Part shown: positions 51,301 to 62,275 of the stretch, piece by piece
How the letters are laid out: each line of letters opens with the position of its first letter
Position numbering within the stretch: the first letter of the stretch is position 1
Assembly (NCBI RefSeq): GCF_000346465.2
Contig: NC_034009.1
Span: 14,714,499 to 14,778,498 of the forward strand
Direction: 5' to 3'
From: Prunus persica
Lineage: Eukaryota; Streptophyta; Magnoliopsida; Rosales; Rosaceae
Length of the DNA stretch: 64,000 nt
Translations under genes and position numbers: made by a program
Notes under the pieces: model-generated
Database searches by the model: none
What the model saw: only the letters and a program-made list of their open reading frames with translations
Told to the model about the DNA's origin: nothing

Positions 51301-51480
51301 ACAATTGTATAATTTTCATTAACTTCAAAAAAGAATCAAAATATCCAATTAGAAGTTGTGTAGCCAATTAAAAGCAACTAAAAGTGCAATGCAGTTTTTG
51401 CAAAAAGTGCAATGCAAAAACTGACTATACATTCACTAAATCATATGTAACATAAACAATCGTCAACTGAGAAGGAATGT

Positions 51481-53447
51481 TCATATCACAGCCTTGCAAG
51501 TCTTCCTATTGTGCACAGCAACATTGCACCGACTGCATTTCAATGGCCTTTTAAATTCACCAAAATCTTTTATCCTCTTTGTTGGTGGTCTTCCAGCTGG
51601 CCTCTTTGTAATTGGCGGAAGCACAACTCCAGCTACAGAATCGTTGCTGCCCAAGCCTTTCCCAATATCTGGAATAGAAAAAATAGGACTCTCATAGGCT
51701 TTTCGAAAGAAGTCAGTCCTGTAGTAACACTCCACGTAATCATAAGCTAAATATTTCTTTGCTAGAATTGCAGCCACTGCATGCGTGCAAGGAAAACCGT
51801 CAATTTTCCAAAGACGACAAGAACAAGTCCTTTGTCAAGATCAACCATCATAGAATAATCAGCAAATACTTCAAAAATAGTGCAACCAGAAGGACGAACT
51901 GCCCAAGTCCTACCGGCCTTCACATTTTCCCATAGTCTAGTTTCCATCTCCGGACACAAAATTGTTGTCCACTTCTCCGCTTCAATTCGTCGTTGAGAAT
52001 TCATTACTATCAATTTCTGTCGAATCCCTTCTATCAAAGGTAGCACTGGCAAATCTTGAAACACACCAACCCAATTATTAAATGACTCCACTAAACTGTT
52101 TGCCATCTCCCCATAACGCATTCCTTTGAAAAATGTGTTGGCATAGTGATCTCTAGACAAATCAGATGTAAATGTCTTCACTTTCGAACTCCCAACAATC
52201 ACCAACTCCTCCAATGCTACCTTAAACTCTTCCTCCGTAACAGCATATGCGCATCTACTAAATAAATTGATAACACGGTCTTGGAGCAGTTTCCCATAAC
52301 CTGACTTCGGGTACTTTGATATCAAATTCTGTTTGAGGTGATAGTAATAGTAAGAATGAGGCCATCCAGGAAACACAAACCCCATTGCATTTAACAAACC
52401 TTGATTGCGATCCGAGAAAAAGGTCACCACTCTCCCTATCGGTAGCAATATAGAAGCCAAATGTTGAAGAAACCAAGTCCAATCTTCGACTCATCACCGT
52501 GAACGTCCAATTTAACTAACTCTTTGCCAAACCATGCGTGGTAGTATGAAATGTCTATACCATAATAATCTTTGAACTCGTGTATAATCTTAAATGGCTT
52601 CAGCTATGGTTTTGCATGAATTCTGTCCACAATGAGGGAGGACACCACACGAGACCTCATCATCTTACTCTTTGACTCCCGTATTCGACCCGCACATGTA
52701 TGCACATTATTTAACGTCCGAATTACAAAATAGCCAGTAGCTTTACAACAAGAAGCATAAACACGCCAGCTACAACCCTCAAATTTCTTATTTGAACAAA
52801 CAGCAACCACCCGCTTCTTGTCATTGCATTCATAAAAAAAATTAAATCCTACTTCAAGAGCGTACTTGCACAATTTCAACCGGAACTCCTCTGCGCCACC
52901 GTCAAAATTTTGCCCTACATGATGTATGTATGTCTCCCACTCATTGGACAACAAAGGCTTAGCACTTGCTCTCTTTGACCTGCCCAAAAATTCATTTATG
53001 TCTTCGACAATACTAGAACACGACGACTCGCCCTTTGCACAGTACTATCAACTCCTTATTTACACAAAAATCACCACTATATTCACTGCTCCCGCTTAAA
53101 TCTTTCACTAAAATATCAACAGTCTTCTCATTTGATATCAACAAAAATGTCCTCATCGAGTCCAAATCGCTATCCGTTTCTAGAAAACAACTCGGATAGC
53201 TGGGCAGCGAATACCGTAACGTTAAACAACCCAACTGGAAACCCCTAAACCTTAGACACAAAGTCTTCAAAATATCAACTATGGATGACTTTGATGGAAC
53301 TGAAAACATAACGGTTTCCGACCTATATGTGCACTTGGCAATGACACACACCTCCATTAGCCTTAAAAATGCAAACAAAACAACAAACAAAAACATAAAA
53401 CAATTCAAATTAGTAAATAATGTACATAAGCAGTTGTAACATTCCAA
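51481..53447 (-). pseudogene. Mutator-like (MULE) transposase, broken
   Basis: Minus-strand pieces run in order. 53447-53013 is a PB1-like N-terminal segment (TYRSETVMFSVPSKSS). 52987-52604 is a MuDR-type DNA-binding segment (CKYALEVGFNFFYECND, CSWRVYASC). After a TAG come GIDISYYHAWFGKELVKLD and ESKIGLG. Then comes the second half of the transposase core with FFSDRNQGLLNAMG and YYHLKQNL, and the distal part through CAYAVTEEEF and NSLVESFNNW. The C-terminus is PAGRPPTKRIKDFGEFKRP with a CSRC...HNRKTC zinc knuckle. Damage seen: a frame change near 53000, the TAG near 52610, and loss of the DDE portion before SDR (around 52470), including the expected first catalytic Asp. It cannot move DNA itself; intact relatives bind and cut MULE ends. 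Confidence 0.8.
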
Positions 53448-53800
53448 TAGACTTCCAAATATTAGTCTGAAATCGAATTATGAAACAAGAAACTACACTG
53501 CAGTTTCTAGTCAAAAACTGAAATAACAGAGACAACAGTGCACTTTATGAGATAACATACCCTTAAATTTGAATAGAAACCAAAAGAAAGCCATGTTCAA
53601 AGTACTAAAACTAATATCAAAACACATCTAACTCCATGAGCAGTTGTAACATTGCCTTTATGAAACCAGAAACTGCAATGCAGTTTCTGCCAACACTCCA
53701 ACAAACAGATGCAGTTTGTGACAAAAAATCAAAAAAATTCGAATAGAAACCAAAAGGAAACCACGATAAAAGTACTAAAACTAAATTCCAAAAACATACA
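53448..53800. repeat. Direct repeats on the transposase 5' side
   Basis: Two further copies of the repeat found at 50842-51300 lie here, about 172 bases apart. They share CAGTTGTAACATT, GAATAGAAACCAAAAG and AAAGTACTAAAACTAA and include quasi-palindromes at 53489-53510 and 53669-53690. With the other pair they bracket the transposase gene. Confidence 0.7.
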
Positions 53801-54600
53801 AGTCGATATAAATGAAAATAGGTTCTAAAGTACTCATACCTCAAAACTTAGGACTGCCAAAATACTCCACAACCAAATAGCACCTTAAAATCAAATCTGA
53901 TCACGAAACGAAGAAGATAGGGTTTAGCATTGAACGCCACAAGATCGCGCCACAAAATCTGAGCCATAAAACTGAGCTTGAAATACCCAAAACACAGATC
54001 CACAACTACATCTTTGAAAACGAAAAAGAAAACAAATGAAAACGAAAGAGAACTCGCGTGTTGTTTAAACATTCAGGTGTAAAAGCGTCATTTAATTTGT
54101 AGGTTTATAGATAGGCCAAGCTTTTTAAGAAGAATGGTAGAATTGTCTTATCAGTTTTTATTTTTAAGCTGGCCCAACGAATCTGGGCCTCTCTTTGGCT
54201 TAATCTAAAATAGCAATTTTTTCCTAGGTATTAAAACCAAAATCAAAACACCCAATATCTCACATACTAATTAGTAAAGTTAATTATGTCTAATACCTAA
54301 TTTTTCTTTACTTATTTATGTCTCTCTATATGACCTAATACTTTCTATTTGTTATAACTCGTATTTATTTTACCCTTAATTAATTTCCAATGTTTTTTAC
54401 GGGAAATAAACTTGTCCAAATGTATGGTACAATTCAAATGTTATAAAAGTTCGTAAATGATTAAACAAATATTTTCTATTTGAACATGGACAACAAGTCC
54501 TTATGGACTCTCTTTACTTTGATTAGCCCCTATTGGCATAGTATGATTTCTAAGTTAGTATACGAAGAATTGGGTGATATCAAACTCTATGTCCAAAAGT
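53801..54600. other. Right flank of the MULE and AT-rich spacer
   Basis: The MULE signature motifs fade out by about 53800. The rest is AT-rich DNA with no gene recognised. Base composition shifts toward a more even mix after about 54600, where mitochondrial-type sequence seems to begin. Confidence 0.4.
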
Positions 54601-57600
54601 GGAGCATAATTATCTAATCAAGCTAAAGAAAGACTTCAGGCCAAATTAGATATGAAGGAAAGGTTGAAACGACAAGAAGAGCGCTTAGTGAGGAGACATC
54701 ATCGGAGGGAGGAAATTCTCGCGAATAAGGCAGTTTACCTGCTTAGTGCTTGCCCTAAGGGGATCCCCCTTTTCGCTATGTAGGTTCAGCTACCCTTTGA
54801 TGTGGGCCTTCTCATTCCTTCCAAATCTAAGGTTTTGGAGCTTTTCATATGAATCTTTCTATTTCCTCTTAATGCTTCGAGCCACTGTCTCTTGAAGCCT
54901 TTGTAGCTGTTCCTGGACTTTGGATAGGTTCGCCAAGTGGATTTTGAAAGAAAGGCTGTTGGCAAAAGCCCAGGTTAGGTGTGAAAGGTATTCGGTTGCC
55001 ACCAGCTCTTAAGCACACCCATTGGCATTGATGGGATCGAAAGATTTTTGGTTTTGTGGACGTGTCCATAACTTTATCATGGATCTAATTTGGATGAATA
55101 CACAGGAAGCCTAGAGACCTCATTTGGCATCATGCGGCTTCCTTAGTGCAAGCACTAAGTAAGCAAGCTACCTCTCCCTATGGTCGAGCAAGTAAACTAC
55201 CTTAATTGCACTAGCGCACTCAGGTGAGCAGCAAGACTTTGGTTAAACCAATAGGGGTCTGGCAGAATGCACCACCAGACACCCAATCCTAGCAGAAGAC
55301 ATGTTAGTAGGGCGAATTGGCTGTCTTTGACGTAGGCGAAGGCCATTGCCTCTGATAAGCCGAGTGTCCTTGTATGACTACTTTGTCTTGCGGTGTAATC
55401 CAATAACGAGATCCAAGGGGTGGCTTTGTTGCCTCTATTTTGATCTATTGCCCAAGCAAAATGAAAGAGCAACTGGCCGATCCCGGTGGCAAGCGGTTTC
55501 CATAAGGATAATGGTTAGAGTTCCATTTTTTTAGCGAGATCTGTCTTTCCAAGTTTGAATTTTTGTTAATTTCTTCTAGCTTGGAAATCGGGTTGATCCA
55601 TTGTCGCGATAGATGACAACCGGAAATCCCTGCCTTGATCGTTTTCGAAAAGCACCATCTCCTTTTTGGTTGGTTTAAAGGGTGAGAGGGGGTGTGGAAC
55701 TACTACTACGATTTTCATTATTCTCATTTCGCTTTCTTCTAAAAAGAGGAACATGGAAAAAAAGGTTAAAACAAAAGTGCAAAGAGGCGATTCATGACTC
55801 CAGCATAAAAAACATCACATTAATCGCGGAGCTGTGGATGATTGAGACAGCTCTAAGATCTTGTTCGTAGTTTTCGTTTAGAAAGTTGTACTCATGGGTT
55901 TCGCTGAGAAATGTTTGAGAGAAGCATAGTGCACCATTAGTTGAACCACATCTCTTGGATATCTCGGAAAGCCTTTGGGTTGTGGGGGCTATTGTTTCCT
56001 TGAGCCCTGGTGCGGAGCTCGGTAGTAGTCTGACTTTAGGAAGAAAACGGTTGGAAAGCACTCAGCTAAAAGCATGACAGCAATCGCAGCCCGCAACGGA
56101 AAGAAAAGTAGTCCTTACTGCCGCATCAAGCTAGGCCTGAAACCCCCCCAAAAGAGAAAAGGAAAGAACTGTTAACAGCAGGAAGAGCAGTCCGTACCGC
56201 AAGCAGTACCATAAACGGTACCGCAAGCCGTACATTCAGCAATTATTATACACAAAAAACTGATAACGCAAGAGGCGATTGCTTAATTATGACGAATATA
56301 GTCCCTAAAGACGAGACGGAGTCCCCAAAGACAACTTTCTTTATAGAAGATGCCAGCGTTATAGAAGATGCTACTAGCGCATTGTACTGGCCGTAGGGGA
56401 CTCAAACCCTCGTTGATTGAGAGGAATAAGCTCCTCTCCTCACTCGTCAACTGTTATCATGACCTCTCAATTCTCCTTGGATTGGAGGATCACCTTTGAC
56501 CTGCTCGACATGCTCTTGAATTGGAGAAAAATTCTCCAGCCATACCTTCTGTGGTCGTTATGCGTGGTCATACCCTTTAGTCTTTCAATGTTCATCTTCC
56601 CGCGTGAGGGTGATCAGCCCTCTCGTTCACGAAGCCAACCGAGTTGCTCATGGGAAGGAGCATGTGGGGGAGAAAGACCTTTATTCGTCTCTTCGAACAG
56701 AGCCCGGGTTGAATCCGCCTCCAGGTTTACTTTTTTTTAACTATGTATGACCTTCTCATCAATAAACGTTTCCCGAATAACCTTTCATTTAATGAAAAAC
56801 TTGCGCTTGTTAGCAGCTGAATCACTCTCTCCTCTCGTAGCGGGCCTCTTTTCTTTCCCCCGCTGGCATGAAGAAAGGGCCCATTTCACTAGCTATTCTT
56901 CTTGCGAGAATAAATAGAGGGGTGCGCTTTCCCTTTGAATGAGTAGATCTTCCCGCCCCCGTGCCTCCTTTTACTCAATGCTCTTGAGGTTCGAATAGAA
57001 GACTGAGTGGACAGGGGGCAGGGAAGTTAAGTTGCAGAAATGGTAGTCGTGGACTGGTACCGGGTACTGCCTACTTTGGTTACTCCTTATTGTAATCCCT
57101 CACTCTGGGCTAAGAAAGTCTCTTAAGTGCTAGCATAGCGGGAGAGCAAATAACAATTAACCTTATCTGAAGTATTAGTTCCCTCCTACTTACAGCTCTC
57201 TATGCGAGGAAAAGGGTATAGGAGGATTGACGCATTTGAGCATGCAGGGAATACACTTAGTGCTTGGAATATGAATGCTATGAGGCTTGGGTGAGAGAAC
57301 AGGTCCAGGAGGCCTAGATATTGTGTCATTTGAAAGCAGTGCTAAAAGATCAATAAGAGCTGTAAACAAGTGAGATAGGCACGAAGGGGGCATTCTGGGA
57401 TGTCTTTCATCAGCCTACACCTTTAATAGTCAGTGGGACAGATGCCGACATAAAGAATATTCCAGATTCAAGATAGGGTACAACCGATGACCAGGCAGGG
57501 CGGGATGAAGCAAGTAGCAAGGGATTGGCTTGGCTGAATAGAACAGATGCGACCGGTAATGAGATATTGAATGGAAAGAATGAAAGCGACGCACGTACTG

Positions 57601-59010
57601 GATTAAGGGTGTGCCAACTACTCTACTTCCCTATTTCTTGCCTTTTCACCTCCCCTAATTGGTGCACTCTTTCCCCCAATTCCCCGATAGAGAAGAAATA
57701 GATAAGCAATGACTGGACTAGACCAATGAAAGCGGACCAAGGTTTTTATGCGTTAGCCAAGCGTGCCCATTACAATGCCTCTATTACAGAAGAGAAAGGG
57801 ACGCGGCCTATTGACCAGCCGAAGAGCATCCTTATAAAAGAATGAATGGGAAGCAGGTATTATTTTTGCTTAGCGCTTGTGCAAAGGAACGGTCTATATT
57901 GCTAGAGTTATCTTTACTTCATTCCCCGTGTACTCCTCTATTCTTATATTTGAATTCCGTCTCTAAGATCTTTTAGTGCCTGCCGAGACTTATTTCCTCT
58001 TGACTATAGTTGAATGGAAGTTTCAATTTCTAAGTCTAAAAAAATTTCTTTTATGGAGTCCTCATAGTGCATGCATTCCCCTAGATAGTCTGTAGAATAA
58101 TTTCTCACTGAGAATTCCAGATTGAATATCTCTTGATCCCATATACGATCAAGTTCTACATCTTAGCGCTGAAGTAATGGATAGAAATTGAGCATCACTT
58201 CGTGAGTCGGGAATGGCATCATTTATTAAAAAGTGCTAGCGTTGATAAGAGATGAGCTAAAGAGGTGGCCAGGCAATTGACCAGACCCTATCATATACAG
58301 ACAGCAAGCAAAAGCTGTGCCGGCTTATCTGGAAATTTCATTATTGTAGAAAAAAATGCTACTTCCTCTTTGCTAAGCACATGAATGCTTGATCGAGAAA
58401 AGCAAGCAAAGAAGCAGCAGGACGCGGAATATGAAGGGGCTAGGGGTAGAGCCAATAACTAATTGAAGAGTTACAGACTACAGTATAAAGCCCTCAATCA
58501 TGCTTTTGCCAGTGACATAGATTGTATATACTCTCGCCGATTAAGACAAATTCTACGCTCCATGAAAAAACATAAGGAGTCCTTCCTCCTGGACTTAAGA
58601 AAGGCAAAACAAAAAAGTGCCCCTATGACTCTGGTTCTAGTGAAAGCGATGGAAGTATAGCTGTGCTCCAGTTTTTCGGGTAAAGGTTATAAGGTGAAGA
58701 GCCCAACCCAGTCAAGGTGACCTTATTAAAAGAGAACATTAGGGACATAAAAGCCCCATGGTAATCTCGTCCTTAGTTGCCGAATCTAATAGAGGTTTCA
58801 ATCCTACGGATCAACCGTAATTTGAAGGTAAAACAAGGGAAATGATGGATGGGAACTCCTACTCTGACTATTGTTGCGGGATTTTCAGCCATCTAACCCT
58901 TTTCTTTCTTGAAGAATGAGTGGATGTTTTGAACGAGTGTTGAGCGAGTGAAGTGCCCCATAAGCTATAAGGGTGAGCTATATGTTTAAATTCTGTGAGC
59001 AGCGATTGAA
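54600..59010. other. Gene-poor part of the NUMT
   Basis: Composition and phrase style (AAGCAAGC, GCAGTACC, CTTACTTACCTG-like words) resemble plant mitochondrial spacer. A pair of short repeats, AGTACCATAAACGGTACCGC and its near copy, lies at about 56185-56235. Open frames such as 56417-56740 (+) have hydrophobic stretches but no recognised family. No tRNA or rRNA was found by eye. Confidence 0.4.
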
Positions 59011-59023
59011 CTAAATGTTTCAA

Positions 59024-59103
59024 GTGCATCCAACAGGAATCGAACCTATGAATTTTCGCCCCTTTATTAGGCTGGGCACTTTAACCATTCAGCCATGGAT
59101 GTA
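59024..59103 (-). ncRNA. tRNA-like t-element at the ccmC 3' end
   Basis: On the minus strand the sequence opens ACATCCATGGCTGAATGGTT and later has a T-arm, GGTTCGATTCC, followed by a segment that can pair with the start. This is a tRNA-shaped fold, with an enlarged middle and no sensible anticodon. In plant mitochondria, tRNA-like t-elements mark the 3' processing site of ccmC mRNA. Here the element overlaps the ccmC stop codon. In a nuclear copy it should have no function. Confidence 0.55.
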
Positions 59104-59827
59104 CAAAGACTCGATGGGTAAACTAGGTTTTGGTATTCCTTCTCGAGCTTTTATTTCTTCCGTTAAAGGAGATTTGAGAAAATATGGAATAGGACGACAT
59201 GTTTCCAGAACAAACAAGATACGGGTTGAGAAGGGGGAGTTAGCAAAGTTAGACAAGATTGGAATGGGCATAGGAACATGTATTGATGTACCAGATCGGC
59301 TAATGCTCCCAGGTTGATGCGATGTATTCCACCAGTTGACTGAAGACTTGATTATTGGTATATCGATCGGTCCAGCACGGATTGAAATAGAACCCGGTTC
59401 GACAGGAAGCTTTTGAAAATGCAGTGCACCCAGGTAAATAAGGAACGAGATGAATACAGAGGTTAAACGAGTATCCCATACCCAAAAGGTGCCCCTCGAA
59501 ACCCCAAATAACTAAGGTTAACAACGTAAAAAAAGCACCAATTTCTGTACCAGTTCCGGAAGAGCGAAGAAATAAGGGGTGTTTTGTTAATAGGAAAAGG
59601 AAAGTGTTTATAGCCGTAGCGATATAAACAAGAATACTCATATGAGCCGCAGGAACATGTACATATGGAATACGAGAATTTCCAGCTTGTTGAAGATCTA
59701 GTGGTGCTACCCAAAGACTTAAATGAATAACCATCGTTGTTAAGAACACCTGAGAACCAATGATAATTTACGTGTATCTTCTGGTCTTTGACATCAAAAA
59801 ATAAGGTTGTAATAACGAAACGGACAT
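59089..59827 (-). pseudogene. ccmC: Mitochondrial ccmC (cytochrome c maturation) pseudogene
   Basis: The minus-strand start MSVSLLQPYF is at 59827. A nonsense codon follows soon after (CAA to TAA, near 59775). The body then reads VAPLDLQQAGNSRIPYVHVP and SILVYIATAINTFLFLLTKH with the expected membrane segments. Near 59500 about 11 bases are missing, which throws out the frame. In the new frame the WD-motif region and the rest continue (KLPVEP, SSVNWWNTSH), ending PMPILSNFAN...SLYIHG at 59089. In mitochondria CcmC hands haem to CcmE. The total of 739 bp plus the missing 11 gives 750, the expected length for about 250 codons. It lies head to head with nad3. Confidence 0.88.
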
Positions 59828-60244
59828 GTGATAATTTGGTCCTAGCTAGTGGAACAAGAAAGACATAGATCTATATTTAATATGCAATCAAAGGATTTCT
59901 CCTGCTTTGTTTTCGCTTCGCTCGTGCATGGCACTCCTTGCTCGCAGAGCGGCATACCGAAAAAAAAAGGTTTTGGAAGAAACAAAGCAGAGATTCTGGG
60001 GGAAATGTCACACGTCGACCCAGAAGGGCCGTGGTTGGAACGTGGTGCTCGGGCGCTTGATAACCCCCGAACACCTAAGGGGAGGAGTCCCTCGAGAGGC
60101 TTTTCGCGATATTGGATGCACTCTGGGAGGGTGCACGCTAGTCAGAGGCGTTCGCTAAGCTGACCACGAAATTGTAGAATTCTGACTTTTTTCCATTATG
60201 CCGCTTCGCGAGCAAGGAGCGAAAGAACCAAGTGGGCTGTGGTG
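59828..60244. other. Mitochondrial-type spacer between ccmC and nad3
   Basis: This spacer is organelle-like, with an inverted pair TCGCTCG...CTTGCTCGC / GCGAGCAAGGAGCGA at about 59925-59950 and 60207-60221. Open frames here have no recognised family. Confidence 0.45.
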
Positions 60245-60585
60245 ATGTTAGAATTTGCACCTATTTGTATCTATTTAGTGATCAGTCTGCTAGTTTCTTT
60301 GATCCCACTCGGTGTTCCTTTTCCATTTGCTTCCAATTGTTCAACCTATCCAGAAAAATTGTCGGCCAATGAATGTGGTTTCGATCCTTTAGGTGATGCC
60401 AGAAGTCATTTCGATACACAATTTTATTTATTATCCCTGATCCGAAAGTAACCTTTTCCTTTCCTTGGGCAGTACCTTTCAACAAGATTGATCCGTTTGA
60501 ATCATGATCCATGATGGCCTTTTTATTGATTTCGACAATTAGATCTCTCTATTTATGGAAAAGGGGTGCTTCAGATCGGGAGTAA
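60245..60585 (+). pseudogene. nad3: Mitochondrial nad3 (complex I subunit ND3) pseudogene
   Basis: The start MLEFAPICIYLVISLLVSLI is clear, and the conserved loop SANECGFDPLGDARSHFD follows. Then about 16 bases are missing around 60430, giving an early stop at 60449. Beyond it, in another frame, the rest of nad3 goes on (VTFFFPWAV, MMAFLLIST) to a final TAA at 60583-60585. The span of 341 bp is 16 less than the 357 expected for a 118-residue protein. ND3 is a membrane subunit of respiratory complex I. Arg to His/Gln changes fit CpG decay. It is followed at once by rps12, as in mitochondria. Confidence 0.9.
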
Positions 60586-60633
60586 TCACTAGTGATAGAG
60601 CAAAAATAGGGGGGAAGGACAAAGGAAAGAGCG

Positions 60634-61010
60634 ACACCCACATTAAATCAATTGATTCGTCATGGTAGAGAATAAAAATGGTGCACAGACTGTACTCGAG
60701 ATTTGGATCAATGTCCCAAGAAGCAAGGAGTATGCTCACGTGTTTCAACGAGAACACTGAAAAAACCAAATTCAACTCCATGTAAGATAGCCAAAGTACG
60801 TTTGAGCAATCAACATGATATCTTTGCTTACATTCCAGGCGAAGGTCACAATTTGCAGGACATTCTATGGTGTTAATAAGAGGAGGTAGAGTGAAAGATT
60901 TGCCATGTGTGAAATCCCATTGTATTCAAGGAGTCAAGGATTTGTTGGGAATTTCGGATCGAAGAAGAGGCAGATCAAAATATGGTGCGGAAAAACCCAA
61001 ATCAAGATGA
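60634..61010 (+). pseudogene. rps12: Mitochondrial rps12 (ribosomal protein S12) pseudogene
   Basis: The start codon has become ACA (60634). Next comes PTLNQLIRHGRE, then a stop, then segments matching S12 ([36 protein letters not shown]). One base is lost at about 60860, and the end RGGRVKDLP...[12 protein letters not shown] follows in the new frame. Length 377 is one short of the 378 expected for 125 residues. S12 shapes the decoding centre of the ribosome, but this copy cannot be made. Arg codons turned to Trp and Cys codons are frequent. Confidence 0.9.
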
Positions 61011-61879
61011 ATGGAAGATGCCTCTAGAACTAACTTGTTTTTCTAGATCAGTTGAAGTATTCATTGAAAAGTCTCAATTTGAGCAGGATCTATCGAGATG
61101 AATGGAAGATGCCCCAATAGCGACCACTTTTAACTCTTTTGTTTCTAAATGATCCCGCTCTTGATTTGGGCGGGATCTATCAGTAGTGGCATTCTTCCTT
61201 GCTCGTTCCTAGGAACTCAATAACGTAGCCAGTAAGTCAGCGAGCATTGAGGTAGGCAGACAAATATTATTAACTGCTTTAACTCGGTAAGGCAAGAAGG
61301 GTGGATTTCACCAATCATTCCTACTTGATGCTTTGGACGAGTATTTTCAAAACCTTAGTTCACTATCATGAAGGGAACTTCTTAGATCGCCACTTCGAGT
61401 CTTGTCTTAAGGTGACAGAAGGCAAAAGAGGGAAAGTCACTCCTTAAATACGAGGAGTTTCAAGAAACCAGCTGATTCGTGTTCTGTTACTAATATGTTG
61501 ATGACTTCGGCCAGGTCCCCGGTTAAGTTGCTTAGCATAATTGGTAACTACTTGTTGTTGCTGCTATGGCCTTGGAGAGAGATTCCTACTTATACCTGGC
61601 AGCTCTACTAGCACTAAATTCCCTTCTTTCCGACCAGGACGTATGTTTCTTTAACTTGTATATCCTCTTACCATGCATAGTTATATGTTCAGGAGTTTCC
61701 AGCAGTAACCCCAAAGGGTTGCAGTAACACCAAAGGGTTTCAAATTCCAAACTAATCTCGTCGTTGACTAGCTCATTCGAGCATATCTCGTTTGTGCTCT
61801 TTTTCTCACCCTTACCTTTTCATTTCATGCTTCATATCTTACTAAAAGCACTTCCATCAATTTTTCCTTTGCCATGGTA
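61011..61879. other. NUMT spacer after rps12
   Basis: Two copies of AGATGAATGGAAGATGCC lie at about 61005 and 61095, and a GATCCCGC...GCGGGATC inverted pair at about 61153-61180. No gene is recognised. Confidence 0.4.
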
Positions 61880-62275
61880 AGGGGGGGACTAGGGTAGCAA
61901 CTATTCATGTGAATAGTTGTTGCCCTTGCAAAAGGTTGTGGTGTGTCCACCAATTGCCATGGCAACAACTATTCACATGAGATATGAGGAGAGAAATTTG
62001 TATAGAGTTTTGATGTGGGAAGTGAAAATTACAACTAAGTATTTATTTTTTAAAAAATATGAATTTTTTTGTATTTTTTATAGATTTTAAAAAAATTTTG
62101 TTGTTGCTGACATCAGCAAACTCGGCTGGAACTAGGGTAGATCTTGCCTGAGGGCTAGACTAGTTTTGTGGGCCTCATCTCCTGCTAGGGCTAGCCCTTG
62201 TTGCTGAAAACAGTTTTTGGGCCTAAACCCCCCCCAGCCCTTGTTGCTAGAACTGCTCTAATAGCCCTCCTTGTC
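61880..62275. mobile_element. MITE-like insert inside the NUMT
   Basis: The stretch is unlike its mitochondrial-type neighbours, with an AT-rich core (62040-62100). Left-end phrases ACTATTCATGTGAATAGTTG (itself an inverted pair) and GTTGCCATGG-type words occur, and the right end has CAGCCCTTGTTGCTAGAACTG. It has no coding capacity. A clean terminal repeat or target duplication was not found, so limits are approximate. Its presence in organelle-derived DNA means it arrived after transfer to the nucleus. Confidence 0.5.

Larger units (their letters stand above)
46392..53700. repeat. Dispersed quasi-palindrome GAAACTGCA-N-TGCAGTTTC family
   Basis: Near-complete copies: 46392-46410, 48899-48917, 48959-48977, 50788-50806, 51212-51230 and 53670-53688. 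Partial or decayed copies: 47384-47440, 47471-47485, 47753-47811, 47925-47965, 48846-48860, 49479-49498, 49684-49701, 50018-50039, 50745-50766, 50970-50990, 51171-51190, 51383-51423 and 53489-53510. They lie in the introns of the protease gene, in the spacer between the convergent genes and in both flanks of the transposase. They avoid the recognisable coding segments. Several sit next to the phrase TTTCTGTTT or CTGGTCAAAATC. I did not see the motif elsewhere in the window. Confidence 0.75.
46308..54080. mobile_element. Decayed MULE carrying a Ulp1-like protease gene (Kaonashi-like)
   Basis: The region holds two convergent broken genes. One is a plus-strand multi-exon gene with DUF1985-like and Ulp1 peptidase segments (46509-50590). 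The other is a minus-strand mutator-type transposase (51481-53447). This pairing defines the Kaonashi group of plant MULEs, which often lack obvious terminal inverted repeats. I could not find terminal repeats or a 9-bp target duplication, so both ends are approximate. Introns, the central spacer and the right flank share a recurrent quasi-palindrome and direct repeats. Stops, a frameshift and a deletion in the transposase show it is no longer autonomous. Confidence 0.7.

Noticed and set aside
59024..59103. A working tRNA gene
   Set aside because: The acceptor and T-arm look tRNA-like, but the middle is enlarged and gives no sensible anticodon; a t-element fits better.
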